A DNA stretch of 6,807 nt from an uncultured Ruminococcus sp. (GCA_902767175.1 CACXGH010000044.1:1-6807), one strand, 5' to 3'. Positions 1 to 5,929 are shown, counted from the stretch's first letter. Numbers and translations are program-made. The notes: generated by a model not told the origin, from the letters alone.

Positions 1-30
1 GTGTCCGGTGGACACCTCTGCCGAAGGCAG
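1..30. repeat. Two small perfect hairpins at the outer edge of the left repeat
   Basis: Two back-to-back stem-loops are visible. The first pairs gtgtcc (1-6) with ggacac (10-15) around a 3-base loop. The second pairs ctgcc (18-22) with ggcag (26-30), also around a 3-base loop. The second overlaps the start of the 66-bp repeat, so it probably belongs to the same element. The right-hand copy is cut by the window end exactly where the first hairpin would be expected. There is no T-rich tract next to them, so I do not call them a terminator. Confidence 0.6.
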
Positions 31-84
31 AAGCACCGACCGAGCCGGCAGGCGAGACTCGGGGGACATCGACGCTTGTTATAC
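19..84 (-). repeat. Left copy of a 66-bp perfect inverted repeat (intergenic repeat element)
   Basis: Base-by-base comparison shows that 19-84 is the exact reverse complement of 6742-6807, 66 of 66 bases. Identity stops at 85 (a, where t would be needed to pair with 6741). The outer end cannot be judged because the other copy runs into the window edge. A hand count gives about 64% G+C, clearly above the neighbouring genes. It holds internal complementarity (ctgcc/ggcag at 18-30; ccgag and ctcgg near 40-62). It lies about 100 bp past the stop codon of the minus-strand MutS-like gene. Minus is given here as the orientation that matches the plus-strand right copy. It resembles the dispersed palindromic intergenic elements of bacterial genomes; I do not recognise the family. 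Confidence 0.95.
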
Positions 85-94
85 AACGAAAACA

Positions 95-123
95 GGCACG
101 GTAAACGGAAGGTTTATCGTGCC
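95..123 (-). terminator. Intrinsic terminator of the MutS-like gene
   Basis: A 12-bp stem pairs 95-106 (ggcacggtaaac) with 112-123 (gtttatcgtgcc), with one mismatched or wobble position and a 5-base loop. Read on the minus strand, the stem is followed by tgttttcgtt, a T-rich tail, as expected for Rho-independent termination. It lies about 60 bp after the TAG stop of the MutS-like gene. On the plus strand the following bases are only weakly T-rich. Confidence 0.75.
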
Positions 124-185
124 TTATTCTGTCAATATTGATTTATTGTTTTTATGTCAGCCAAAAGAACGGTAATATTCAAAAA

Positions 186-1808
186 CTAAACAGCTGAGTC
201 TATCCTTTCAGCAAGCTGATCGAATGTTACACCGTACTTTTTGGCAATATCCTGAGCATAGCTGACACCCTCGGGAGGTGCAATGAATATCTTGTAGGAA
301 CGCTTTCCTTCGTGAATGCCTGTAATAAGGCTGGCAACCTTTATATCTCCCTTTATTTGTGTGTTTACTTCATCAAGAGTCATTGCAAGCTCGTGCATAT
401 GGGTATTGAAGATAGTTCTTGCGCCGAGATAACGGAGCGCCCTTACAACATCCTTTGCAATATAAAGACCTTCGGCAAATGATGTTGTTGCAAGTGATTC
501 ATTGAATAAGAGAATGCTTTCGTTTGTTGCTTCGGAAAATATTTCGCTCATACGCTTGGATTCCTCTCCGAGTCTGCCGAGATTTACCGTTTTGTTTTCA
601 TCGGCAGGGAAGTGAGTATATATGCTGTCGGCAGGAGAAAGAGATGCGCTTTCGGCAGGAACATACAGACCGCTCTGAGCCAGCAGGAACATCAGACCGA
701 TAGCCTGAGTCATAGTAGTCTTGCCGCCGCGGTTAGGACCTGTCATTATATAAATTCCGTGTTCGGGAGTGAATTCAAAATCGTTGCGGACAATTTCAAG
801 CTTATGTCCGTCAACATTCTGAATAGCAAGTTTGAAATTGTAGACGCCTGTTGTGTGAAGTTCCCGCTTGCTGATATCGAGTATTTCCGGTTTGCACATG
901 GGTATGCCGAGGTCTCTGACCTGCTGGATATAATCAGCCCAGCGGATATAGAATATGAATTCGGGAATAAGCTTTGTAAGGCTGTAGCCGCTTATATTTG
1001 TGTACTTTGAAAGCTTGCTCTTGAGCTGCTTTACAGTGGAGCTGAGCATCTCTGTCATTACACGGCTCAGATTCTGCATGAGAGGATCCTCGCCGCTTAC
1101 ATTTCCGACGGTGTGTATCTTAGTCATACCGTCAAAGCTTGTTCCGTTGTGTATTTCGTTCTTCTTTGATGAAAAATCAAGGAATTTACTGAGAAGTCCG
1201 GGCTTTGAGAAGGGCTTGTTATTTACGGATACTATACCTACCTCAACGGGCATAAGCTTGCTGTCAAGGTTTACGCCGATGGAAAGGCTCTTGACCTGTC
1301 CTATCTCACTTACAAGCTCCTTGATATCATCGTGCAGATATTCAAAGCCGTTTTCGTTATATATATTGCTGACAAAATCCTTGAGCTGCATAAGTCCTTC
1401 GGATTTTATATCATTTTCGGTGAGTGATTCATGAATGCCTGAAATACAGTTTACATATATGTCAAGCTCATGCAGACGGTTAACAAGCTGCCATATAGGA
1501 GAAGCGGTTGCGTCCTTGGCGGACTTTTCAAGCTCCTTCAAATATGCAAGCTCCTCAAGCAGATCCTTGATTCTTTCCCTGAGCTTTGGGAAATGGTAGA
1601 TGTCGTCAAATATATCTCGCCTGTAACGGATAACCTCGGGGTTTTTCTCAATATTTATCATTATGTTCTTGATGATGTTCTGCTCGAAAAGCTCACCGGA
1701 AAGCTTTTCGCAGATGAATTCTATAGAAAGGTCATTTACTGCTTCGGGGCTGAGAAGTTTTGTGTCGGGTTTTACATTACGGGGGTATAACAGGCTGAGG
1801 TCTGCCAT
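186..1808 (-). CDS. MutS-family DNA-binding ATPase lacking the mismatch-recognition domain
   Basis: A 540-residue protein whose C-terminal third is a MutS domain V (ABC-type) ATPase. The Walker A motif is TGPNRGGKTT (356-365, Lys363). The region NLGRLGEESKRM (409-420) corresponds to the STF-M-E signature region of MutS. Walker B is ILLFNES (432-438), and the switch histidine lies in THMHEL (469-474). The first ~340 residues are helical and charged, resembling the MutS core/clamp region. The N-terminal mismatch-binding domain of true MutS (about 850 residues) is absent. Walker B carries Asn436 where MutS has Asp; Glu437 is kept. This places it in the short MutS-related proteins common in Firmicutes, whose role is not established; mismatch repair should not be assumed. 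I start at Met46 of the longest open frame because AAGGA lies 9 bases upstream; the upstream Met codons lack a ribosome site and the extension is AT-rich promoter-like DNA. It is a single-gene unit, divergent from the DUF1858 gene. Confidence 0.9.
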   Translation of the reverse strand: MADLSLLYPRNVKPDTKLLSPEAVNDLSIEFICEKLSGELFEQNIIKNIMINIEKNPEVIRYRRDIFDDIYHFPKLRERIKDLLEELAYLKELEKSAKDATASPIWQLVNRLHELDIYVNCISGIHESLTENDIKSEGLMQLKDFVSNIYNENGFEYLHDDIKELVSEIGQVKSLSIGVNLDSKLMPVEVGIVSVNNKPFSKPGLLSKFLDFSSKKNEIHNGTSFDGMTKIHTVGNVSGEDPLMQNLSRVMTEMLSSTVKQLKSKLSKYTNISGYSLTKLIPEFIFYIRWADYIQQVRDLGIPMCKPEILDISKRELHTTGVYNFKLAIQNVDGHKLEIVRNDFEFTPEHGIYIMTGPNRGGKTTMTQAIGLMFLLAQSGLYVPAESASLSPADSIYTHFPADENKTVNLGRLGEESKRMSEIFSEATNESILLFNESLATTSFAEGLYIAKDVVRALRYLGARTIFNTHMHELAMTLDEVNTQIKGDIKVASLITGIHEGKRSYKIFIAPPEGVSYAQDIAKKYGVTFDQLAERIDSAV

Positions 1809-1815
1809 AAGATCA

Positions 1816-1822
1816 CATCCTT
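1816..1822 (-). promoter_or_regulatory. Ribosome binding site setting the start of the MutS-like gene
   Basis: Read on the minus strand this is AAGGATG; the AAGGA core is separated from the ATG at 1808 by 9 bases. The next in-frame ATG upstream (1853 on the minus strand) has no comparable purine-rich site before it. This favours the 540-residue form. Confidence 0.7.
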
Positions 1823-1874
1823 GATTTTTATTTGTCCGATATGCGTTCTTCATCGGAGTATTATCTTTAATGCT

Positions 1875-1948
1875 ATTATAAACCAAAAGTATAAAAAGTA
1901 CAATCAACTGTTTGATTTTGTTATAAACTATCTGATAATACAATCAAC
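1875..1948 (-). promoter_or_regulatory. Two candidate tandem promoters of the MutS-like gene
   Basis: On the minus strand two sigma-A-like promoters follow each other. The distal one is TTGATT (1942-1947), a 16-base spacer, then TATAAC (1920-1925). The proximal one is TTGTAC (1898-1903), a 17-base spacer, then TATAAT (1875-1880). The proximal promoter would start near 1868, giving a leader of about 60 bases. The two lie in a duplicated module: minus-strand GTTGATTGTA and GTTTATAA both occur twice (plus-strand tacaatcaac at 1899-1908 and 1939-1948; ttataaac at 1876-1883 and 1921-1928). An imperfect inverted repeat, aaaccaaaag (1880-1889) and cctttggttt (1948-1957), with 9 of 10 bases paired, brackets both and could be an operator. 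The -10 elements are good and the -35 elements weak. Confidence 0.5.
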
Positions 1949-1957
1949 CTTTGGTTT

Positions 1958-2116
1958 ACTGACATCATGAATAATATTTCTGAAGGATCGTTTTGTGAGA
2001 GAAACACTTTTTGAAAAAAAGGTTATTCCACTTTTCTCTATCCTTAAAAACCTGCTCAGAAGTAATAAAAAAATAACGGCTGTTAATGATAAAGATGTTT
2101 TATAGTGTATATTGTC
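1958..2116. other. AT-rich intergenic spacer without a recognisable gene
   Basis: This is the rest of the 377-bp gap between the divergent MutS-like and DUF1858 genes. I find no open frame with a ribosome site. The only structure is a weak AT-rich hairpin: agagaaa near 1999-2005 against tttctct near 2033-2039, with an inner cttttt/aaaaag pairing. I assign it no function. Confidence 0.5.
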
Positions 2117-2145
2117 TTGAAAAAAGGGAAAGTATGTATTATAAT
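2117..2145 (+). promoter_or_regulatory. Near-consensus sigma-A promoter of the DUF1858 gene
   Basis: TTGAAA (2117-2122), a 17-base spacer and a perfect TATAAT (2140-2145) make this the best housekeeping promoter in the window. Transcription would start near 2152, about 35 bases before the ATG of the DUF1858 gene. A short perfect palindrome, tgtataca (2149-2156), lies at the expected start site; it is too short to call an operator with confidence. Confidence 0.8.
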
Positions 2146-2167
2146 GTCTGTATACAAGAAAAATATC

Positions 2168-2176
2168 AGGAAAGGA
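2168..2176 (+). promoter_or_regulatory. Ribosome binding site setting the DUF1858 start
   Basis: AGGAAAGGA ends 9 bases before the ATG at 2186. It fixes the start there rather than at an in-frame ATG at 2105, which lies upstream of the promoter -35 box and so would not be on the transcript. Confidence 0.75.
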
Positions 2177-2185
2177 CTTGTTATT

Positions 2186-2389
2186 ATGGCACAGATCACA
2201 AAAGATACTATCATCGGGGATATCCTTGATATCGACGAGACAACTGCTCCTATCTTTCTTTCAATAGGAATGCACTGTCTTGGCTGCCCTGCTTCACGAG
2301 GTGAGACTGTTGAACAGGCGTGCGCCGTTCACGGTGTAGATGCTGATGAGCTTGTTAAAAAGGTTAACGAGCATATCAAGGATAAATGA
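2186..2389 (+). CDS. DUF1858 domain protein with CxxC motif
   Basis: A 67-residue cytosolic protein that is essentially one DUF1858 domain. The family hallmark is plain: an acidic helix (DILDIDETTAPIF, 12-24), then GMHCLGCPAS (28-37) with the Cys31-Leu-Gly-Cys34 pair, then ETVEQACAVHG (40-50) with a third cysteine at 46. Small proteins of this family are often annotated as hydrid-cluster-protein-associated or disulfide oxidoreductase-like. A redox or metal-binding role is inferred from the cysteines and has not, to my knowledge, been demonstrated. Length is normal for stand-alone members and there is no signal peptide or membrane segment. It has its own strong promoter and a hairpin terminator 17 bases after the stop, so it appears to be a separate short transcript and not the first gene of the trmK operon. 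No hybrid-cluster protein gene is in the window. Confidence 0.9.
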   Translation: MAQITKDTIIGDILDIDETTAPIFLSIGMHCLGCPASRGETVEQACAVHGVDADELVKKVNEHIKDK

Positions 2390-2405
2390 TTTTCCGGAGA
2401 TAACT

Positions 2406-2434
2406 GCCGCTGCCTTACGGGCGGCGGCTTCTTC
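2406..2434 (+). terminator. Intrinsic terminator after the DUF1858 gene
   Basis: A 9-bp GC-rich stem pairs gccgctgcc (2406-2414) with ggcggcggc (2420-2428), with one G-T wobble and the 5-base loop ttacg, followed by ttcttcaatt. The T tract is interrupted by C, so some read-through into trmK is possible. Confidence 0.7.
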
Positions 2435-2494
2435 AATTATATAAGGGGTTCTCTAAAAACCGTGAGGGAGATTTTCAGAGGTTCCCATAAGAAC

Positions 2495-2500
2495 GAGGTG
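2495..2500 (+). promoter_or_regulatory. Ribosome binding site supporting a GTG start for trmK
   Basis: GAGGTG sits 5 bases before the GTG at 2506. The nearest in-frame ATG (2518) would be 17 bases from this site, too far, so GTG is the better start. The 70 bases upstream hold only a weak possible hairpin (ctctaaaa 2451-2458 against ttttcagag 2472-2480, one bulge). I see no convincing promoter between the DUF1858 terminator and this gene. Confidence 0.65.
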
Positions 2501-2505
2501 TTTCA

Positions 2506-3213
2506 GTGAGCCGTAAAATGCATATACCGCTTGATAACAGACTTTCACTCTGTGCGTCATTTGTAAGAGAAGGAACAAAGCTTGCCGACATAGGTACCGA
2601 CCATGCATATCTGCCCGTGAGCCTTGCGGCAGCAGGAAAAATAACCTCTGCTGTGGCTTCGGATATCAGAAAGGGTCCTCTTGAAAATGCAAAGGCTAAT
2701 ATACTGCGCTTTGGTGTGGAGGATAAGGTATCAACAATTCTTTCTGACGGGCTTGATAATATTCAGCCCGAGCTTGCTGACGATATCGTTATAGCAGGCA
2801 TGGGCGGTGAACTTATATCCGAAATGATAAAAAGGACAGCGTGGCTTTATGATAAAAGCAGGAGACTTATTCTGCAGCCTATGACAAGGGCAGGAACGCT
2901 CCGCCGCTTTTTATGTGCAGAGGGATTTCATGTTATAGAGGAAAAAGCGTGTGTATCGGGCAGAAAATGCTACAGCGTAATGCTGTGCGAATATGACGGT
3001 ACTGTCAGGGAATGCTCGGACTGCTTTGAATATTTCGGCAGGCTTACGGAGGATAATTCTGAAGAAGCGGTAAGATATAAGGAAATGATAAAGGGCAAGC
3101 TGAAACGGAAAATGAACGGCCTTATACAGTCGGGAAAAACAGAAGAAGCCGGGCAGTATAAAAGCCTGATATATCAGCTTGAAAAAACGGAAAAGGAGAA
3201 TGCTGCAGTATGA
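2506..3213 (+). CDS. trmK: tRNA (adenine(22)-N(1))-methyltransferase TrmK
   Basis: A 235-residue cytosolic enzyme of the TrmK (YqfN, former DUF633) family, which uses S-adenosylmethionine to methylate N1 of adenine 22 in the D-arm region of tRNA. The SAM-binding motif I is LADIGTDHAYLP (26-37). The acidic residue of strand 2 lies in VASDIRKGPLENA (50-62). The motif IV region VIAGMGGELI (95-104) and LQPM (123-126) are typical of the family. The C-terminal ~60 residues (about 175-230) are charged and helical, as in the coiled-coil C-terminal domain of known TrmK. Length matches the family (about 230). It starts with GTG after a good ribosome site, and its stop overlaps the next start in ATGA, implying translational coupling with nif3. 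In Bacillus the pair follows sigA; here no sigma factor gene precedes it in the window. Confidence 0.93.
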   Translation: MSRKMHIPLDNRLSLCASFVREGTKLADIGTDHAYLPVSLAAAGKITSAVASDIRKGPLENAKANILRFGVEDKVSTILSDGLDNIQPELADDIVIAGMGGELISEMIKRTAWLYDKSRRLILQPMTRAGTLRRFLCAEGFHVIEEKACVSGRKCYSVMLCEYDGTVRECSDCFEYFGRLTEDNSEEAVRYKEMIKGKLKRKMNGLIQSGKTEEAGQYKSLIYQLEKTEKENAAV

Positions 3214-3962
3214 CGAGTGCTAAGGAAATATACGAATACATAAACAGCTTTGCACCGTTTGAAACGGCAATGAGCTTTGATAATGTCGGTATACTTGTAG
3301 GAGACGAAATGACGGGTACGGACAGGGTGTTAGTTACGCTTGATGCAACACCTGACAGTATAAGGGAAGCACAGGAGCTTAATGCGAAAATTATAGTGAC
3401 ACATCATCCTGTAATATTTGACCCGATAAAGGTGCTTGACAGCAAAAGTGTGGTTTATCTTGCGGCAAAGGCAGGAATAACGATCATCTCGGCACATACC
3501 AATCTTGATACGGCAAGGGGAGGAGTCAACGATACTCTTGCAGAAGCGATAGGCATTAAGGCAGAGAAGTTTCTTGATGAGCATTGTATGCTCATAGGCG
3601 AATTTGACAGGGAAATGAACTGCACAGAGCTTGCAGAAAGTATAAAGGAAAAATTGCAGCTTTCGGGAATGAGGTTTACAGACTGCGGAAGAAAAATAAA
3701 GCGTGCAGCAGTTGCCTGCGGTGCGGGAGGAAGCAATATTGAGGCGGCACGAAGCTTTGGAGCAGATGCGCTCATCACGGGTGAGATAAAGCATAATTAT
3801 ATCGTGTACGGCAATTCTTACGGTATCGCCGTTTTCGATCTGGGACACTACGGCTCTGAAAAGCTTATCATACCCAGGCTTGTAAAAATGCTGTCGGAGC
3901 AGTTCAGCGGTACGGAGTTTATAAGAGCGCAGAGCGATACCGACGGTCTGATCTATATATAA
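3210..3962 (+). CDS. Nif3-like dinuclear metal centre protein
   Basis: A 250-residue member of the NIF3/YqfO family, often annotated as GTP cyclohydrolase 1 type 2 or Nif3-like dinuclear metal centre hexameric protein. The metal-ligand motifs of the family are all present: THHP with His65 and His66, SAHTNLD with His96 and Asp100, and GHYGSE with His213 and Glu217. The conserved GADALITGEIKHN is at 184-196. It is the short form: the PII/CutA-like domain inserted mid-protein in the longer (about 370-residue) Bacillus-type proteins is missing. The biological role is unsettled; the family assembles as hexameric rings and binds two metal ions per subunit. The start overlaps the trmK stop by 4 bases, with GGAG about 11 bases upstream. 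rqcH follows after 12 bases, so the three genes form one operon. The symbol is left empty because naming varies (nif3, yqfO, ybgI). Confidence 0.93.
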   Translation: MTSAKEIYEYINSFAPFETAMSFDNVGILVGDEMTGTDRVLVTLDATPDSIREAQELNAKIIVTHHPVIFDPIKVLDSKSVVYLAAKAGITIISAHTNLDTARGGVNDTLAEAIGIKAEKFLDEHCMLIGEFDREMNCTELAESIKEKLQLSGMRFTDCGRKIKRAAVACGAGGSNIEAARSFGADALITGEIKHNYIVYGNSYGIAVFDLGHYGSEKLIIPRLVKMLSEQFSGTEFIRAQSDTDGLIYI

Positions 3963-3963
3963 C

Positions 3964-3970
3964 AGGAGGA
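3964..3970 (+). promoter_or_regulatory. Strong ribosome binding site of rqcH
   Basis: AGGAGGA is an unbroken match to the anti-Shine-Dalgarno sequence and ends 4 bases before the ATG at 3975, in the 12-base gap after nif3. It fixes the start. Confidence 0.85.
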
Positions 3971-3974
3971 ACTT

Positions 3975-5714
3975 ATGGCACTTGACGGAGCTTTTTTAAG
4001 GCAAATAAAAAAAGAGCTTGAAGCCGCTTTGATAAACACCAAGGCGGATAAAATATATCAGCCCTCAAGGGACGAGCTGGTGCTGTCAATGCGTTCAAGG
4101 GAAGGGGCAAAAAAGCTGTTTATTTCAGCAAGACCGGGCAGTGCAAGAATAGGACTTACAATGGGTGCGCCTGAAAATCCGAAAACACCGCCCATGCTTT
4201 GTATGCTGCTCAGAAAAAAACTGTCGGGCGCAAGGCTGAGAGGGATAAGACAGCCGCAGCTTGAAAGGCTGCTGATGCTGGACTTTGAAGGAACAAACGA
4301 GCTTGGAGACCTTGTTACTATGACGCTTGCCGTTGAAATAATGGGACAGTACAGCAATATAGTATTTATTGACGGTGAAGGTGTTATTATAGACGCATTC
4401 AGAAGAGTTGATGCTTCTATGTCGTCTCAGAGACTTATTCTGCCGGGCATGAAATACGAGCTGCCGCCTGCTCAGGATAAGCTGTGCATACTTGAAAAGG
4501 ACGCAGATGATATCATAAGTGCGGTTCAGGCGGTACCGGGAAATGTTCCGCTTTCAAAGGCGCTGCTTTCGGTGATGCAGGGAATATCCCCGATAATATG
4601 CCGTGAGCTGGAGCACCTGACAGGCAGGGGCAGAGATGTTTTTTCAAAAGAGCTTGATGAGGAGCTTATAACGAGACTGAGATTCTTTCTGAAAAGACTT
4701 ATTGCAATTGTAAGGGACTGCAGCGGAGAGCCGTATATAATAACCGACCCTGCGGGAAAGCCTGTAGATTTTACATTTGAAGCAATACAGCAGTACGGAA
4801 GCGGAAGAGCGTTCAGGGAGGAGGGCGGTTTTTCGGAGCTGCTTGACAAATACTATGCCGGAAGAGATGCTGCGGAAAATATTCGGCGCAGAAGTGAAGA
4901 TCTGAATAAGCTGATGAACAATACGGCTGCAAGGCTAATAAGAAAAATATATGCTCAGAGCGAGGAGCTTAAAGCCTGTGCGGAGCGTGAGTATTTCCGT
5001 ATCTGCGGTGATATAATACAGGCAAACCTCTATCGCATTGAGAAAGGAGCAAGCGAGCTTACTGCCGGAAATTTCTATGACGAGAATATGTCGGAGATTA
5101 AGATAAAGCTTGATCCGGCAATATCGGCGGCGGCAAATTCCCAGAGGTACTATAAGAGCTATCAGAAGGCAAAGACAGCCGAGCAGGTGCTGAGAGTTCA
5201 GATAGAAAAAGCCGAAAGCGAGCTTGACTATGTTTCCTCAGTGCTTGACAGTCTTTCAAGAGCCGGAAGTGTAAGAGAGCTTGATGAGATAAGAGCGGAG
5301 CTTATGGAGCAGGGATATATAAAGTCAAAGGGGAAGAAGCAAAAGACGGAAGCGGCACTTCCGCCGCTTGAGTTTGTATCAGACAGCGGTTTCAGAATTC
5401 TTGTCGGCAGAAACAACAGGCAGAATGACAGGCTTACGCTGAAGCAGTCCGACAAGAATGACCTGTGGTTCCATACAAAGGATATACCCGGCTCACATAC
5501 GGTCATAGTGTGTGAGGGCAGAGAGCCTGACGAAGAAACTATCCTTTACGCCGCTTCTCTTGCGGCATATCACAGCAAGGCGAGAGAATCGGGAAAAGCG
5601 CCGGTAGACTATACTAAAATAAGATATGTCAGCAAGCCGCAGGGTGCAAAGCCCGGCATGGTGATATATGTTAATCAGAAAACTCTTTTTGTCGAGCCAA
5701 AGAAGCCGGAATGA
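3975..5714 (+). CDS. rqcH: Ribosome quality control protein RqcH (NFACT family, FbpA-like)
   Basis: A 579-residue NFACT protein, close to the usual 560-590. In Bacillus, RqcH binds obstructed 50S subunits carrying peptidyl-tRNA, recruits tRNA-Ala and drives addition of C-terminal alanine tails that mark the stalled chain for degradation. The NFACT-N domain begins MALDGAFLRQIKKEL and includes PPMLCMLLRKKL (72-83) and VEIMGQYSNIVFIDG (120-134). The central part (about 290-440) is helical and charged, fitting the long coiled-coil arms. The NFACT-R domain is at the C-terminus, with DLWFHTKDIPGSH (496-508) and YHSKARESGKAPVDYT (532-547). The Asp97-Arg98 pair described as essential in Bacillus RqcH appears here as Glu97-Arg98 (QLERLL, 95-100), a conservative change at the expected residue number. 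Older annotation calls this family fibronectin/fibrinogen-binding protein; there is no signal peptide, so a cytosolic ribosomal role fits better. It is the last gene of the trmK operon. Confidence 0.94.
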   Translation: MALDGAFLRQIKKELEAALINTKADKIYQPSRDELVLSMRSREGAKKLFISARPGSARIGLTMGAPENPKTPPMLCMLLRKKLSGARLRGIRQPQLERLLMLDFEGTNELGDLVTMTLAVEIMGQYSNIVFIDGEGVIIDAFRRVDASMSSQRLILPGMKYELPPAQDKLCILEKDADDIISAVQAVPGNVPLSKALLSVMQGISPIICRELEHLTGRGRDVFSKELDEELITRLRFFLKRLIAIVRDCSGEPYIITDPAGKPVDFTFEAIQQYGSGRAFREEGGFSELLDKYYAGRDAAENIRRRSEDLNKLMNNTAARLIRKIYAQSEELKACAEREYFRICGDIIQANLYRIEKGASELTAGNFYDENMSEIKIKLDPAISAAANSQRYYKSYQKAKTAEQVLRVQIEKAESELDYVSSVLDSLSRAGSVRELDEIRAELMEQGYIKSKGKKQKTEAALPPLEFVSDSGFRILVGRNNRQNDRLTLKQSDKNDLWFHTKDIPGSHTVIVCEGREPDEETILYAASLAAYHSKARESGKAPVDYTKIRYVSKPQGAKPGMVIYVNQKTLFVEPKKPE

Positions 5715-5849
5715 ATATTTGGTTTTACAGACTTGTATAAAAAGAAAAATGAATAATGTGGTTCTATGATGATAAAGCGGCCGTACGTTTATATTATACG
5801 GTCAGGTTACAGGAATCAGTGTGCATTAACACCAATAAATAAAAACAAG

Positions 5850-5885
5850 ACGATATGCCCGATAAAAAGGCATATCGTTTTGTTT
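5850..5885 (+). terminator. Intrinsic terminator of the trmK-nif3-rqcH operon
   Basis: A perfect stem pairs acgatatgcc (5850-5859) with ggcatatcgt (5869-5878) around a 9-base loop. It is followed by ttttgttt, and aaaacaag precedes it, so the structure may also work on the minus strand. It lies about 135 bp after the rqcH stop. The gap before it holds only a weaker 7-bp hairpin (5779-5785 with 5797-5803, one wobble) without a T tract. The tail overlaps the -35 box of the candidate spoIIR promoter. Confidence 0.85.
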
Positions 5886-5911
5886 ATGCTGATAGCCTTC
5901 CGTCAATACTC
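5882..5911 (+). promoter_or_regulatory. Candidate sigma-F-type promoter of spoIIR
   Basis: GTTTA (5882-5886), exactly 15 bases, then gtcaatactc (5902-5911). Against the Bacillus sigma-F pattern as I recall it (GywTA, N15, GgnrAnAnTw), the -35 matches fully. In the -10, G, r, A, A and T match, while the second G and the last w do not. Bacillus spoIIR is transcribed by sigma-F in the forespore, so the element is in the right place. Transcription would start near 5918, giving a leader of about 118 bases. TATAAC at 5914-5919 is an alternative sigma-A -10 but has no matching -35. Confidence 0.4.
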
Positions 5912-5929
5912 CCTATAACAAACATCCGC

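Noticed and set aside
612..1790. Three plus-strand open frames (612-1010, 1000-1434, 1470-1790)
   Set aside because: They lie antisense to the MutS-like gene, have no family resemblance and no ribosome sites, and the minus-strand frame has unmistakable MutS motifs.
1809..1943. A 45-residue N-terminal extension of the MutS-like protein with a hydrophobic stretch
   Set aside because: It is AT-rich DNA carrying promoter elements, without a ribosome site; the apparent membrane segment is a by-product of AT-rich codons.
2105..2185. An extended start for the DUF1858 gene at the 2105 ATG
   Set aside because: The extension runs through the TTGAAA/TATAAT promoter and would not be on the transcript; the family domain begins just after the 2186 ATG, which has a good ribosome site.
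3330..3848. Minus-strand open frames opposite nif3 (3330-3848 and 3455-3778)
   Set aside because: The plus strand encodes Nif3 with all its metal ligands; the antisense products are serine- and cysteine-rich artefacts.
4058..5506. Minus-strand open frames opposite rqcH (4058-4357, 4526-4849, 5228-5506)
   Set aside because: Shadows of a clear NFACT gene; serine-rich translations with no ribosome site.
5779..5803. A second terminator after rqcH
   Set aside because: The stem is only 7 bp with one wobble and an 11-base loop, and no T tract follows; the hairpin at 5850-5878 is far better.
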